Assembly: GCA_041398905.1 (NCBI GenBank)
Contig: JAWKTV010000003.1
Coordinates: 248,001 to 312,000 of the forward strand
From: JAWKTV01 sp041398905
Lineage (GTDB): Bacteria > Planctomycetota > Planctomycetia > Planctomycetales > Planctomycetaceae
Direction of reading: 5' to 3'
Length of the DNA: 64,000 nt
Shown here piece by piece: positions 20,370 to 29,351 of this stretch (position 1 is the stretch's first letter; each line of letters opens with the position of its first letter). The notes below the pieces were generated by a model. It searched no databases, was not told the origin of the DNA, and saw only the letters and a list, made by a program, of their open reading frames with translations. The translations under genes and the position numbers were made by a program.

Positions 20370-20774
20370 CTACTCGGTCTTGAGCTCGAATGCCCAAGTG
20401 GTCGTCTCGCCGACGGCTCCGACGGTTTCGGTCAGCGTGCTTTCCGCGTTGTACTTTGAAGGGATCACTTCTTTCGAGATCGGCTCGCCGTACTGGTCCT
20501 TCTCGCCCGTTTCCTGCGTCGCGGTGACTCGCACGGTCTTCTTGCCGGGTGTCGCCTCGAAACTGAACTTGCCGTCAACGACTCCCCCCTGGGCGGGGAG
20601 GCCGGTGCCATCCGCAGGATCGGCAACGATGGTCCCCTGCGCGAGCGGCGTTCCATCGAGCGTGACGGTCCCTGTCACCGTTGCCATTTGCGGCCTGTCG
20701 GCCCCAGATCCCGAGCAGCCCGCCAGAGCCGTAACACAACAAACCACCAGACTCGCCCGCAGCAACAGCGACAT
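20370..20774 (-). CDS. Small lipoprotein, carboxypeptidase-regulatory/transthyretin-like
   Basis: A 134-residue protein with a lipobox (MSLLLRASLVVCCVTALAGC) and a single beta-sandwich: VTGTVTLDGTPLAQGTIVADP, GGVVDGKFSFEATPGKKTVRVTA, ending TTWAFELKTE. This is the planctomycete type of carboxypeptidase-regulatory-like lipoprotein commonly paired with DUF1559 proteins. The start at 20774 is preferred over 20786 or 20852 because GAGG lies 7 bases upstream. It follows the DUF1559 gene on the same strand with a 136-base gap containing a hairpin. Confidence 0.82.
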   Translation of the reverse strand: MSLLLRASLVVCCVTALAGCSGSGADRPQMATVTGTVTLDGTPLAQGTIVADPADGTGLPAQGGVVDGKFSFEATPGKKTVRVTATQETGEKDQYGEPISKEVIPSKYNAESTLTETVGAVGETTTWAFELKTE

Positions 20775-20839
20775 GGGAGACCTCATCACGGGGAAACGAC
20801 GCGAGCAATCGTCGCGTACGGAGGGAAGCAGAACAGTAC

Positions 20840-20891
20840 CGAACAAGAACAAGGGCAGCGGCCAACCGATTGAGGATGGTCACTGCCCTTG
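20840..20891 (-). terminator. Hairpin with T-rich tail after the DUF1559 gene
   Basis: Read on the minus strand, CAAGGGCAG (20891-20883) pairs perfectly with CTGCCCTTG (20858-20850) and is followed by TTCTTGTTCGG. It begins 20 bases after the DUF1559 stop. It is the most terminator-like hairpin in the window and may reduce read-through into the lipoprotein gene. Confidence 0.6.
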
Positions 20892-20910
20892 TGAATCTCA
20901 AGTTCATCGC

Positions 20911-21900
20911 TTACGGAACAGCGACCGCCTCATTGCCGCGAATCGTTCCCAAGGCCTGGAACAGCCCCTGGTCGACGTTCTCGCTGATGAAGGTGATCTT
21001 GCCATCGCCCATCGCAACCTGAGCACCACCGGGATGGTAGCTGCGGGCGTGGGTTTCCGAGCCGGTGGTCGACCCGTTGGCATCGCCGGAACCGGTGATG
21101 CACTGCCGACACGGAGCGTCGATCGTCCCGTTACAGTACTGCAGTCGATCACCCACCGGAGTGTTGGGCGGACGCAACGTCGTGAACACGAGGTTGGCAT
21201 GGTACGAGTTGTGATACCGGCCCCGCAGGTCGTGCGAACCGCCACAGACGACGTTGCCCGGGCCGTTCGCCCCAACGGAATCCGGTCCGAGCTTGATCTC
21301 CGCAGCGAACACGGTATTCGAGGTACCGTCCTTGACCGCGGTCATGTTGGTGCTGGAGATCGGGTAGAACCAGCCATTCGTCTTCTGGTGTGTGCCCCAC
21401 TGTCCACCAACGGAGCTGCCGTGACAGAGCAGGTAGTTGCCGTGAAAACCCTGTTGATTGACCTTCGGGTTCTCCGGATCGGAGGGACAGAGGAACATTT
21501 CGACGATCGCGTTCCGTTGCGCCACCGGCCAGCCGCCGGGGAACTGATTCGACTGAATCAGCGGAACGCACTGATCGTAGAGCGGCTTCTGTTCGACGAA
21601 GGGCAGAATCATGTGGAACCAGCTTTGGCGACTGTTGCTCGTCGCTCCCGGGATCCCGGATTGATCGTGCCAGCGGCAGATGGTCGCGAACGGGAACACC
21701 TTGTGGTTCACTTCGTAGTCGTGAAACGCGATCACCAGGTTGTGCTGGTGATCCTGACACTGGCTCTTTCGAGCCGCCTCCCGCACCTGTTGCACGGCTG
21801 GCAGCAGCAGCGCCACCAGAATCGCGATGATCGCAATCACCACGAGCACCTCAATCAATGTAAACCCGCGGGAACGTTGAGGTGGATGCAACGTGAGCAT
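20911..21900 (-). CDS. DUF1559 prepilin-like protein
   Basis: A 329-residue protein with a type IV prepilin N-terminus: RGFTLIEVLVVIAIIAILVALLLP, where the G-F junction is the prepilin peptidase site. The body is the DUF1559 (SBP_bac_10) domain typical of planctomycetes (VREAARKSQCQDHQHNLVIAFHDYE, ending MGDGKITFISENVD). It is likely processed and inserted in the inner membrane or a pseudopilus; its role is unknown. The start at 21900 follows AAGGAG at good spacing; the frame is open upstream to 21966. The paired lipoprotein gene lies downstream. Confidence 0.92.
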   Translation of the reverse strand: MLTLHPPQRSRGFTLIEVLVVIAIIAILVALLLPAVQQVREAARKSQCQDHQHNLVIAFHDYEVNHKVFPFATICRWHDQSGIPGATSNSRQSWFHMILPFVEQKPLYDQCVPLIQSNQFPGGWPVAQRNAIVEMFLCPSDPENPKVNQQGFHGNYLLCHGSSVGGQWGTHQKTNGWFYPISSTNMTAVKDGTSNTVFAAEIKLGPDSVGANGPGNVVCGGSHDLRGRYHNSYHANLVFTTLRPPNTPVGDRLQYCNGTIDAPCRQCITGSGDANGSTTGSETHARSYHPGGAQVAMGDGKITFISENVDQGLFQALGTIRGNEAVAVP

Positions 21901-22270
21901 CGGCACGGCTCCTTGAAGAGGAGAAGACGAGGAACGGAATACGTCGTAGTTCGGGCGGCAGAACACAACCCATCGGAAGACATGAGTCTATCACCGAAAC
22001 CGCAGTTGTCAAACTTTTTAGGGCAACCACGCAGTTGGGGGTTGGGGAACTGATTCGCTGCTGAAGGGTGGATGGTCGGCCGCTCGGTCGGACGTGCGGC
22101 CGACTCGATTCCGCCCAACGTGTTGAACTGAACCACAGCCAGGCATCACAGCCGCCCGCCAATCCCTTCCGTCCCTCATTACGTTCGCGAATGCCGCGGT
22201 CACCAACTAATCTGAGCGAACCTCGCCCGATTTCGCCGAAAACCTTGTCGCCCACGCCACCACGATCGCC
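21901..22270. other. Divergent intergenic region between DUF1559 and glnA
   Basis: A 370-base region that must hold the control regions of both genes. A promoter for the minus-strand gene is proposed at 21985-22012. For glnA I see no clear sigma-54 (GG-N10-GC) or sigma-70 pair that stands out from the GC-rich background. Confidence 0.45.
21985..22012 (-). promoter_or_regulatory. Candidate sigma-70-type promoter for the DUF1559 gene
   Basis: On the minus strand TTGACA (22012-22007), a perfect -35 hexamer, is followed after 16 bases by TAGACT (21990-21985), a 4/6 match to -10. This would start the transcript near 21978 and give a leader of about 78 bases. Confidence 0.45.
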
Positions 22271-23725
22271 ATGACCCCCAAAGAAGTCCTCGCTGCCTGC
22301 CGTCGGGATGAGATTCGAGCGGTCGACCTCCGCTTCATGGACTTTCCCGGTCTGCAAAAGCACTTCACGATTCCGGTCGAGTCGTTGACCGAGGCGAGTT
22401 TCGAGGAAGGCTTCGGCTTCGATGCCTCTTCGATGCGGGGCTGGCAGGCGATCAACGAGAGCGACATGCTGCTCATCCCAGTCGCCGACACGGCGATGGT
22501 CGACCCGTTCATGAAAGGGACACTGGCACTGACCTGCAATATTGTCGACCCGATCACCCGAGCCGACTACGACCGCGACCCTCGCAATATCGCCCGCAAA
22601 GCCGAGGCGTACATGCGGTCCACCGGCGTTGCCGATGTGGCCCAGTTCGGGCCTGAAGCCGAGTTCTTCGTCTTCGATCGCGTCCGGTTCGACCAGACCA
22701 CGAACGAAGGCTACTACCACGTCGACAGTATCGAGGGTGAGTGGAATCGCGGCCGCGGCGACGGCGACGGCAGTCGAAGCCGCGGTGGAGGCGTCGAGGT
22801 CGGAGGCAGCTTCAGCGCGGGACATCGGGTCCGCCGTCGCGAGGGCTACTTCCCCATGCCCCCCACCGACACCCTGCAGGACCTCCGCACCGAAATCATG
22901 CTCACGCTGCAGGCCTGCGGCGTGCCGGTAGAGGCGCAGCATCACGAGGTCGCGACTGGCGGGCAGTGCGAAGTCGATCTGAGCTACGGTTCGCTGGTGA
23001 TGACCGCCGACCGGGTGCTGCGGCAGAAGTACATCATCAAGAACATCGCCGCGCGTCATGGCAAGACGGTGACGTTCATGCCCAAGCCGCTATGGAACGA
23101 CAACGGCTCAGGCCTGCATCTGCACTTTTCGCTGTGGAAAGACAATGAGACCCTGTTCGCCGGTTCGGGCTACGGCGGACTGAGTGAGACGGCCATGTTC
23201 GCGATGGGAGGCATCCTCAAGCACGCGGCGGCGCTGTTCGCCTTCTGCTGTCCCACCACCAACAGCTACAAGCGGTTCGTACCAGGGTTCGACGCTCCCG
23301 TGAATCTGACGTACAGCTTCCGCAACCGTTCGGCGGCGATCCGAATTCCCGTGCATAACTCGTCACCGGCCAGCAAGCGCTTCGAGTTCCGGTGCCCCGA
23401 TCCGTCGTGTAACCCGTACCTGGCGATGTCGGCGATCCTGATGGCCGCACTGGATGGAGTGCAGAACCGGATCGATCCCGGACCGCCGCTCGACAAGGAC
23501 ATTTACGACCTCGCGCCGGAAGAACTGGACGAGTTTCCCGCCGTGCCTGGCTCACTGGAGGAAGCCCTGTCGGCCCTCGAAACCGACCATGCGTTCCTGC
23601 TGAAGGGGGACGTGTTCACCGAAGACGTCATCAACACCTGGATCTGGTTCAAGCGGACGCAGGAGTGCGCCGCGGTCAGGGAGCGTCCCCACCCGTGGGA
23701 ATTCGCGATGTACTACGACGTGTGA
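22271..23725 (+). CDS. glnA: Glutamine synthetase, type I
   Basis: GS makes glutamine from glutamate, ammonia and ATP. This 484-residue protein has the N-terminal beta-grasp (RAVDLRFMDFPGLQKHF), the catalytic signatures FDASSMRGW, FGPEAEFFVFD, HHEVATGGQCEVD, KPLWNDNGSGLHLHFSLW, and the ATP region KRFVPGFDAPVNLTYSFRNRSAAIRIP. A KDIYDLAPEE segment matches the adenylylation site of bacterial type I-beta enzymes, so Tyr there may be modified. Between EGEWNRGR and GHRVRRREGYFP there are about 15 extra Gly/Arg/Ser residues compared with usual enzymes; this could be a real loop or a pair of cancelling shifts. It stands alone, before the amylosucrase gene. Confidence 0.94.
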   Translation: MTPKEVLAACRRDEIRAVDLRFMDFPGLQKHFTIPVESLTEASFEEGFGFDASSMRGWQAINESDMLLIPVADTAMVDPFMKGTLALTCNIVDPITRADYDRDPRNIARKAEAYMRSTGVADVAQFGPEAEFFVFDRVRFDQTTNEGYYHVDSIEGEWNRGRGDGDGSRSRGGGVEVGGSFSAGHRVRRREGYFPMPPTDTLQDLRTEIMLTLQACGVPVEAQHHEVATGGQCEVDLSYGSLVMTADRVLRQKYIIKNIAARHGKTVTFMPKPLWNDNGSGLHLHFSLWKDNETLFAGSGYGGLSETAMFAMGGILKHAAALFAFCCPTTNSYKRFVPGFDAPVNLTYSFRNRSAAIRIPVHNSSPASKRFEFRCPDPSCNPYLAMSAILMAALDGVQNRIDPGPPLDKDIYDLAPEELDEFPAVPGSLEEALSALETDHAFLLKGDVFTEDVINTWIWFKRTQECAAVRERPHPWEFAMYYDV

Positions 23726-23967
23726 ACGACTGGGCGCTTCAAGTCGCGCGGCGCGGGAACGGCGGGAGTCGCAAGAACCGCGCTGCTCGCGGGATTCGTC
23801 GGATGGGACAGGGTGGCCGCCAGTGATGAGCTTGACCTCCGTGCGCCGCGATCCGGCGGAGGCGTCTCGTCCGACGTTGATGCTGCCTGCCTTGCATCTC
23901 GTCGGCGGGTTTGGTCCCCTGCATGTCGCGCTGACGCCCCCGTCCTGTCGCTGATGCCCGTTCGCTG

Positions 23968-25940
23968 TTGACCGACGAACCCGCCAGACTCACGATGTAT
24001 GATCCGCCATTTGACGAAGCCCGCCGACATGAGGCGAAGGCGCTCGGCCGGCTGTTGCCCCGGTTGGAACAACGGTTCATCTCGCGGGGGGAGCCAGCCG
24101 ACTGGGCGACGTACATCGAGCGACTGCGACTGCACTTCCCGCCGCTCTTTCGGCGTCTGTTCACGCTCTACGGCGGTCATCACGACTTCTACTACCACCT
24201 GGAATCGATCCTCGCGTCCGCGACCGAAATGTGGCTCAATCGACCGCCGGAGCTACGCGCGCTCGATGGTCAGCGGCTCGCCGATCCGCAGTGGTTTCAG
24301 ACGCAGCGGATGGTCGGGGCCGCCTGCTATGTCGACCTGTTCGCCGGTGACCTCGCCGGCATGCGCAAGACGATCCCGTACCTCCGCGAACTGGGCATCA
24401 CGTATTTGCACCTGATGCCGATGTTCAAGACGCCTCCCGCCGACAACGACGGCGGATACGCGGTCAGCGACTACCGGTCCCTCGACTCCAAGATCGGCAG
24501 CATGGAGGAGCTGTCCGGCTTCGCCACCGAGTTGCGGAACCACGGCATCTCGCTCGTCGTCGACTTCGTCTTCAATCATACCGCCGACGATCATGAGTGG
24601 GCGCAGCGGGCGTTGACCGGCGACGACGAGTTCCAGGACTACTACCGGATGTTCAACAGTCGGGACCTGCCAGATGAATTCGAACGGACGCTCCCCGAGG
24701 TGTTTCCCGAAGAGCATCCAGGGGCGTTCACTTATCGACCCCGAATCGGCAAGTGGGTGTGGACCACGTTCCACAACTTTCAGTGGGATCTTAACTACGA
24801 GAACCCTGCGGTCTTCAATCGCATGCTCGAAGAGATGCTGTTCCTCGCCAACCAGGGGGTCGAGATTCTGCGGCTCGACGCGGTGGCGTTCATCTGGAAG
24901 CGGCTGGGGACCGACTGCCAGAACCAGCCCGAAGCCCACTGGATCATCGAAGCCTTCAACGCCGCGGTCCGCATCGCGGCACCGGCGATGCTGTTCAAGT
25001 CGGAGGCGATCGTGCATCCCGACGAAGTTCGCAAGTACATCGCGTCGGATGAATGTCCGCTCTCTTACAACCCGCAGTTGATGGCGCTCTTGTGGGACGC
25101 CCTCGCGACGCGCAAGGTTCGACTCTTGCGGCAGGCGATGAACCATCGCTTTCAGATTCCGGATGACTGCGCATGGGTCAACTACGTCCGCTGCCACGAC
25201 GACATCGGCTGGGCCTTCTCGAATGACGATGTCGACGCCGCCGGCTTCGACGCCCGCAAACATCGCGGGTTCCTGACTGACTTTTACACGGGACGCCACG
25301 AGGCCAGCTTCGCCCGCGGGCAACCCTTCCAGGAAGTCACCCAGACCGGCGAGGCCCGCATCTCGGGCACCTGCGCATCGCTCGCGGGACTCGAACGGGC
25401 CATCGCACTGGATGACCGTGCCGAAATCGACCTCGCTGTCCGCCGCATCCTGCTGATCCACGGAGTCATCATGACGATCGGCGGCATCCCGCTGCTGTAT
25501 CTCGGCGATGAGATCGCGACGCTCAACGACTACGACTACGCTGCGAATCCCGAGTACGTCGGCGACTCGCGATGGCTGCACCGACCGCTCTTCGACTGGG
25601 AGCGCGCACAGCAGCGAACGGACCCCACGACGATCGTCGGCCGCGTGTACCAGGGGATTCTAAGGCTGGTGCAGATTCGTCAGCAGACGCCAGCGTTCGA
25701 CCGCTCGTCAACTGAGATTGTCGACACGGCAACGAGCACGTCTTTGGCTACTTCCGCAGCCGTGACACGCATTCTGTGCTCGTGCTTGCGAACTTCAGCG
25801 ACCAGCCGCAGCGGCTTGAAGGCCGGCACCTGCGGCTGCTCGGCCTCCGCAAAAACGTCATCGACCTCGTCGCGGGCCGCAGCATCCTCGCGACACAATC
25901 GCTCGAACTCGAACCCTGCCAGTTCGCGGTATTGCAGTAG
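23968..25940 (+). CDS. Amylosucrase-type glucosyltransferase, GH13 (one frameshift)
   Basis: Amylosucrase (GH13 subfamily 4) makes alpha-1,4-glucan from sucrose; close relatives hydrolyse sucrose. The protein is about 657 residues with the typical helical N-domain (FYYHLESILASATEMWLNRP) and barrel. The catalytic triad is visible: nucleophile Asp304 in EILRLDAVAF, acid Glu346 in FKSEAIVHP and Asp411 in RCHDDIGW. The C-terminal beta domain (GNEHVFGYFRSRDTHSVLVLANFSD) is shifted by one missing G near 25728; the corrected stop is at 25940. The start is uncertain: TTG at 23968 or ATG at 23995. Sucrose may be made or stored by the host, but no sucrose gene is nearby. Confidence 0.88.
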
Positions 25941-25970
25941 CCGGGGAGACGGGCTGTCGCCCCCGCACGA

Positions 25971-27743
25971 TTACTGTCCGACCGGCAGATGCTCTTTGAA
26001 GAACGTGTCCATGTCGGCGGCCATGTCGCTGAACCACGGCTCCTGATTCCAGCAGCCATGTTTGCCGTCCGGATAGATACGCACGTCGGTCCAGACCCCC
26101 GCGGCCCGCAAGCGTTCGCGCGCCGCGGCATTGCGCTCGGGATTGTCGAGTTCACCAACCATGAACAGGATCGGGGGCGTGTTCGCTGAGATCTTTTCGG
26201 CGGCGTCCGCGAGGTGATAGGCTTCTGGCACCTGGGCGATGCTTCCGCCCAGCCAGCGGTTGCTGTTGCTCGAAGCCGGATCCTTCAGCGACCGTTCGGC
26301 GACGGAGCCGGTCGCGATCTCGAGGGGACCGGCCATGACGATCGCCGCCTGCAGTCGGGACGACTCCGCCTGATTGCCGCCCGTCCCCTGCAGTTCGGGC
26401 ACGTCCGGGCCGGTCGCCATCAATCCCACCAGGTGCCCCCCCGCCGAGCCGCCCACCGCCCCGATCGCGTTCGGGTCCAGCAGCAACTCGGAGGCGTTCG
26501 CACGCAAGAAGCGGACCGCTGCGTTGCAGTCGTGAATCGCCGCCGGGAACTCGGCCTCACCGCCCAGGCGGTACTCGATCGCCGCGGTGACGTAACCCCG
26601 CGCGGCAAGCTCAATCGCGATTGCCCGGAACTTCGATTTGTCTCCCTTCAGCCACCCCCCACCATGGACGACGACGACGCAAGGCAGCGGAACGTTCACA
26701 GGATACGACGGGCGAAAGATATCCATCAGCAGTCTGCGGTCGCCGTACCGTGCGAACTCGATGTCGAGTCGTTCGGCGACTGGCGATCTGATGACCGTCG
26801 ATGGTTGCGACCCGCCGCGACCGGTCGGCTCGGCGGAGTCGGGCAGTCGCTGCTGGAGCAGCACCCCATGGGGCTGCGGCGATCGGCCCGAGATGTTCAT
26901 TCGCTGACGGTACAGTCCGCCGAAGCCGGTGATGTACAGCGACTGCAGGTCCGGGTCACCGAAGGCGCAGTTGATCGGACGAGTGGGGCAGGCAATCTTG
27001 TGAAGCAGCTTCCCCGACGGACTCCAGATCCAGATGTCCGTCGCTCCGGCGCAGTAGATGTTGCCGGCCCGGTCGATCGTCATGCCATCGGCACCGAGGG
27101 CGTCGCCATCGTCCATTTTCGCCAGCAGCTTGCCGCTGGCGGACACATCGCCGACACCCGCGAGATCGTACGCCCAGACCTCCTTCGGCCGGTAAGCGGA
27201 GACGTACAGCGTCCGTTCATCCGGCGACAACGTGATACCGTTCGGCGTGATGATGTTGGACACCACCGTCTCGACAACCCCGCCCGGAGTCACCCGCACC
27301 ACACGGCTCTCGGATGTCAGTGTCGTGTAGACGTTCCCCGCGTTGTCGACGGCGAGATCGTTCGGCCGGGGAGGCTTCTCCCCCTCGAATGTCACGACGG
27401 CTTCCTTGGCCTTCTCGCGCAGAATGGCGATGGCCGCGTTGCCGTTGTCGGCCAGATAGAGCTGCCCGTGGTTGAAGAACGTCGCGCTGATCTTGCCGGC
27501 TTCTGGAAGCAAGACGCTCAACTTCGCCTGTGCGGGCCGGTACTGGTAGAGCTTCTCACCTTTGACGTCCGGCACGTAGAGCACGCTGCCGCCGTCCCAC
27601 GCCGGGCCGTCCGCCAGGCCAAACTCGGTCGCCAGTGTCTCCAGTTCGGACGATTCGTCGATCAGCGACTGCGCCGACGCGACCGCCGACAGCCAAGCGA
27701 TCAGAGAGAGAATCAGTAGCAGACGTTGAACCAGACGCGGCAT
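25971..27743 (-). CDS. Exported SMP-30/gluconolactonase-like propeller fused to an alpha/beta-hydrolase
   Basis: A 590-residue protein. After a signal peptide (MPRLVQRLLLILSLIAWLSAVASAQ) come residues about 30-300 of an SMP-30-type six-blade propeller (GLADGPAWDGGSVLYVPD, RPNDLAVDNAGNVY, GITLSPDERTLYVSAY, DGMTIDRAGNIYC). Residues about 340-590 are an esterase of the BD-FAE/lipase group: VVVVHGGGWLKGD (oxyanion hole), IGAVGGSAGGHLVGL (Ser nucleophile), ILFMVGELDNPERN and YPDGKHGCW (Asp and His). The frame is continuous across the join, so the fusion is real at sequence level. A joint role in opening and de-esterifying sugar lactones or esters outside the cell is inferred. It converges with amylosucrase. 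Confidence 0.85.
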   Translation of the reverse strand: MPRLVQRLLLILSLIAWLSAVASAQSLIDESSELETLATEFGLADGPAWDGGSVLYVPDVKGEKLYQYRPAQAKLSVLLPEAGKISATFFNHGQLYLADNGNAAIAILREKAKEAVVTFEGEKPPRPNDLAVDNAGNVYTTLTSESRVVRVTPGGVVETVVSNIITPNGITLSPDERTLYVSAYRPKEVWAYDLAGVGDVSASGKLLAKMDDGDALGADGMTIDRAGNIYCAGATDIWIWSPSGKLLHKIACPTRPINCAFGDPDLQSLYITGFGGLYRQRMNISGRSPQPHGVLLQQRLPDSAEPTGRGGSQPSTVIRSPVAERLDIEFARYGDRRLLMDIFRPSYPVNVPLPCVVVVHGGGWLKGDKSKFRAIAIELAARGYVTAAIEYRLGGEAEFPAAIHDCNAAVRFLRANASELLLDPNAIGAVGGSAGGHLVGLMATGPDVPELQGTGGNQAESSRLQAAIVMAGPLEIATGSVAERSLKDPASSNSNRWLGGSIAQVPEAYHLADAAEKISANTPPILFMVGELDNPERNAAARERLRAAGVWTDVRIYPDGKHGCWNQEPWFSDMAADMDTFFKEHLPVGQ

Positions 27744-27920
27744 GAGCGGATACCTGATGAGTCCTGAGGAAGAGCCCCTGCGAGACAGTGTGATCTGACA
27801 CGGATGGTCGCTGGGAAATCCCTCTGGCACAAGCGATCGCCCCACACAGCCTCCGCGATCAACCGACGAAACGCCGCTGAACCGATCGCGAATCGCGCGG
27901 CCGGCGACAAGGTGTCGGCG

Positions 27921-28577
27921 TCACCGAGCCTGGCCGTCGCGTGGTGCCGCCGTGGTTAGCGTGCGCGATTGGGTCCAGACATCGCCGTCGAAGAGATTGA
28001 TCTCCTGGGCGACGCCGGCGGCGGCGAGTTCGGTGCCCGTGAGGAACCGGCCCGGGCGGGTCCACTGGCGAACCTGCTCGAGCGGCAACGCGAACATCTT
28101 GGCAAGCAACTGGTCGAGATCGTCTTCGAGATGCTGGAAGTGCCGCGCCCACTCGGCCGCCTCCTCCAGCTTCACGTCCTCTTCGCTTTGCCACCGCATC
28201 GGGTGAAACAGCAGGGTGCTATGCGACGTGACGAACCGCCGCCTGCAGGCGGCGAACGGGAGCAGAGCCGCCGACGAGCACTCACCCGCGACGACAGCGG
28301 TGGCGTCGAGACCCCGCAGACGAATCAGCGAAGCGAGCGCCAGGCCGACGTAAACGTTTCCGCCGCAGGAGTCGAAGTAGATGATCCCGCGTGAGCGACG
28401 CGGCACTTCCACAATCCGCTCGGAAAGCTCAATCTGCTTGTCGGTCAGGTCGCCGCAGATCACGAGTTCCCAGTCGCGTGGTTCAGCGGGGGGCGTTCGT
28501 CGCTGCGGTGAGGCGGCGGGGGCCGTCCACTGCCGACTCGGCTTCGACTCCTCCCGTTCGTCACGCTCGCGCGGCAT
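27921..28577 (-). CDS. ClpP/crotonase-fold serine peptidase, divergent
   Basis: A 218-residue protein. After a charged 35-residue N-terminus the ClpP-type core runs LVICGDLTDKQIELSERIVE, GIIYFDSCGGNVYVGLALAS, AVVAGECSSAALLPFAACRRRF, SHSTLLFHPMRW and RFLTGTELAAAGVAQEI. Ser102 and His125 fit the ClpP nucleophile and base; the spacing is 23 against 25 in E. coli ClpP. The residue that should be the catalytic Asp (ClpP TERDxFLS) reads TRPGRFLT, so it is Gly here. It may be weakly active, use another acid, or be a non-peptidase. No ClpX-type partner is adjacent. The C-terminal tail may have no conserved function. Confidence 0.75.
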   Translation of the reverse strand: MPRERDEREESKPSRQWTAPAASPQRRTPPAEPRDWELVICGDLTDKQIELSERIVEVPRRSRGIIYFDSCGGNVYVGLALASLIRLRGLDATAVVAGECSSAALLPFAACRRRFVTSHSTLLFHPMRWQSEEDVKLEEAAEWARHFQHLEDDLDQLLAKMFALPLEQVRQWTRPGRFLTGTELAAAGVAQEINLFDGDVWTQSRTLTTAAPRDGQAR

Positions 28578-28720
28578 GGTTCACACGCTGGCCGTTGGTG
28601 GACCGGCACCGGTCCGTGAAAATCGAATGACGGCCGGTTGCCGGTCGGTCGCCGCGACAAGCGAGCTGGACGAGTTGGCCAACCGGTCTGTCGTGAACAC
28701 GCGACGTGAGCGACGTTCCG

Positions 28721-29161
28721 CTAATCATGGCCGCCATGTCCGTGATCGTGACCATGCCCGTGACCATCGTCTCCACCGCCGGCAGGCTGCTCGAGGTCGA
28801 GAACGGGATCGAGCGAGCCGGACAACTGGGTCGAGCCGCATAGCAGCATGATGACGATCAGCGTCGTCACGTAGATTGTCTTGCCGACGAAATTGCTCAC
28901 CTGCAGGCCGAGCAGCGAGTGCACGCCGGCTTCTGGCGGGGCGACCACACCCCAGACCAGCACGGTCACCAGTCCCAGCAGCACGATCCCGATCCAGCCC
29001 CCCTTGAGCAGGAACGCGCGGAGCCGCACCCAGTCGACCGCGAGGCACCAGAAGGCGACCCAGGCGATCAGCGGAGTCCAGGGAGCGAGCGCCGTGACGA
29101 TGGCTACCAGAAAGGAACCGAGTGCGATCAGCAGATCAAGCAGTGCCTGGAAGATGCCCAT
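28721..29161 (-). CDS. Small membrane protein with a His-rich cytoplasmic or periplasmic tail
   Basis: A 146-residue protein with about four hydrophobic segments (MGIFQALLDLLIALGSFLVA, LIAWVAFWCLAVDWVRL, WIGIVLLGLVTVLVWGVVA, GKTIYVTTLIVIMLLCG) and a C-terminal tail of Gly, His and Asp (GHGHGHDHGHGGHD) that would bind metal ions such as Zn, Ni or Co. No family recognised. The start at 29161 is chosen because the hydrophobic segment begins there; the frame is open to 29305. It lies upstream of the ClpP-like gene on the same strand, 144 bases apart. Confidence 0.68.
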   Translation of the reverse strand: MGIFQALLDLLIALGSFLVAIVTALAPWTPLIAWVAFWCLAVDWVRLRAFLLKGGWIGIVLLGLVTVLVWGVVAPPEAGVHSLLGLQVSNFVGKTIYVTTLIVIMLLCGSTQLSGSLDPVLDLEQPAGGGDDGHGHGHDHGHGGHD

Positions 29162-29351
29162 GGTCGCGCGTGGATTGTGAGGAGCGAATCGTAATCGTAA
29201 GCGGCTTAGTAGCAGATTCCGGGGAGGGTCGCCACTGCCGGGCGGGCCGCCTCCGAATCGTGGGAGCCAGCACACCGCTCCCGACAGCAAACCCCAGCGG
29301 CGCACCGGCCCTTGAGCCGGGTTGCGGTCGGCCCGGATAAGCGATTGAGCG

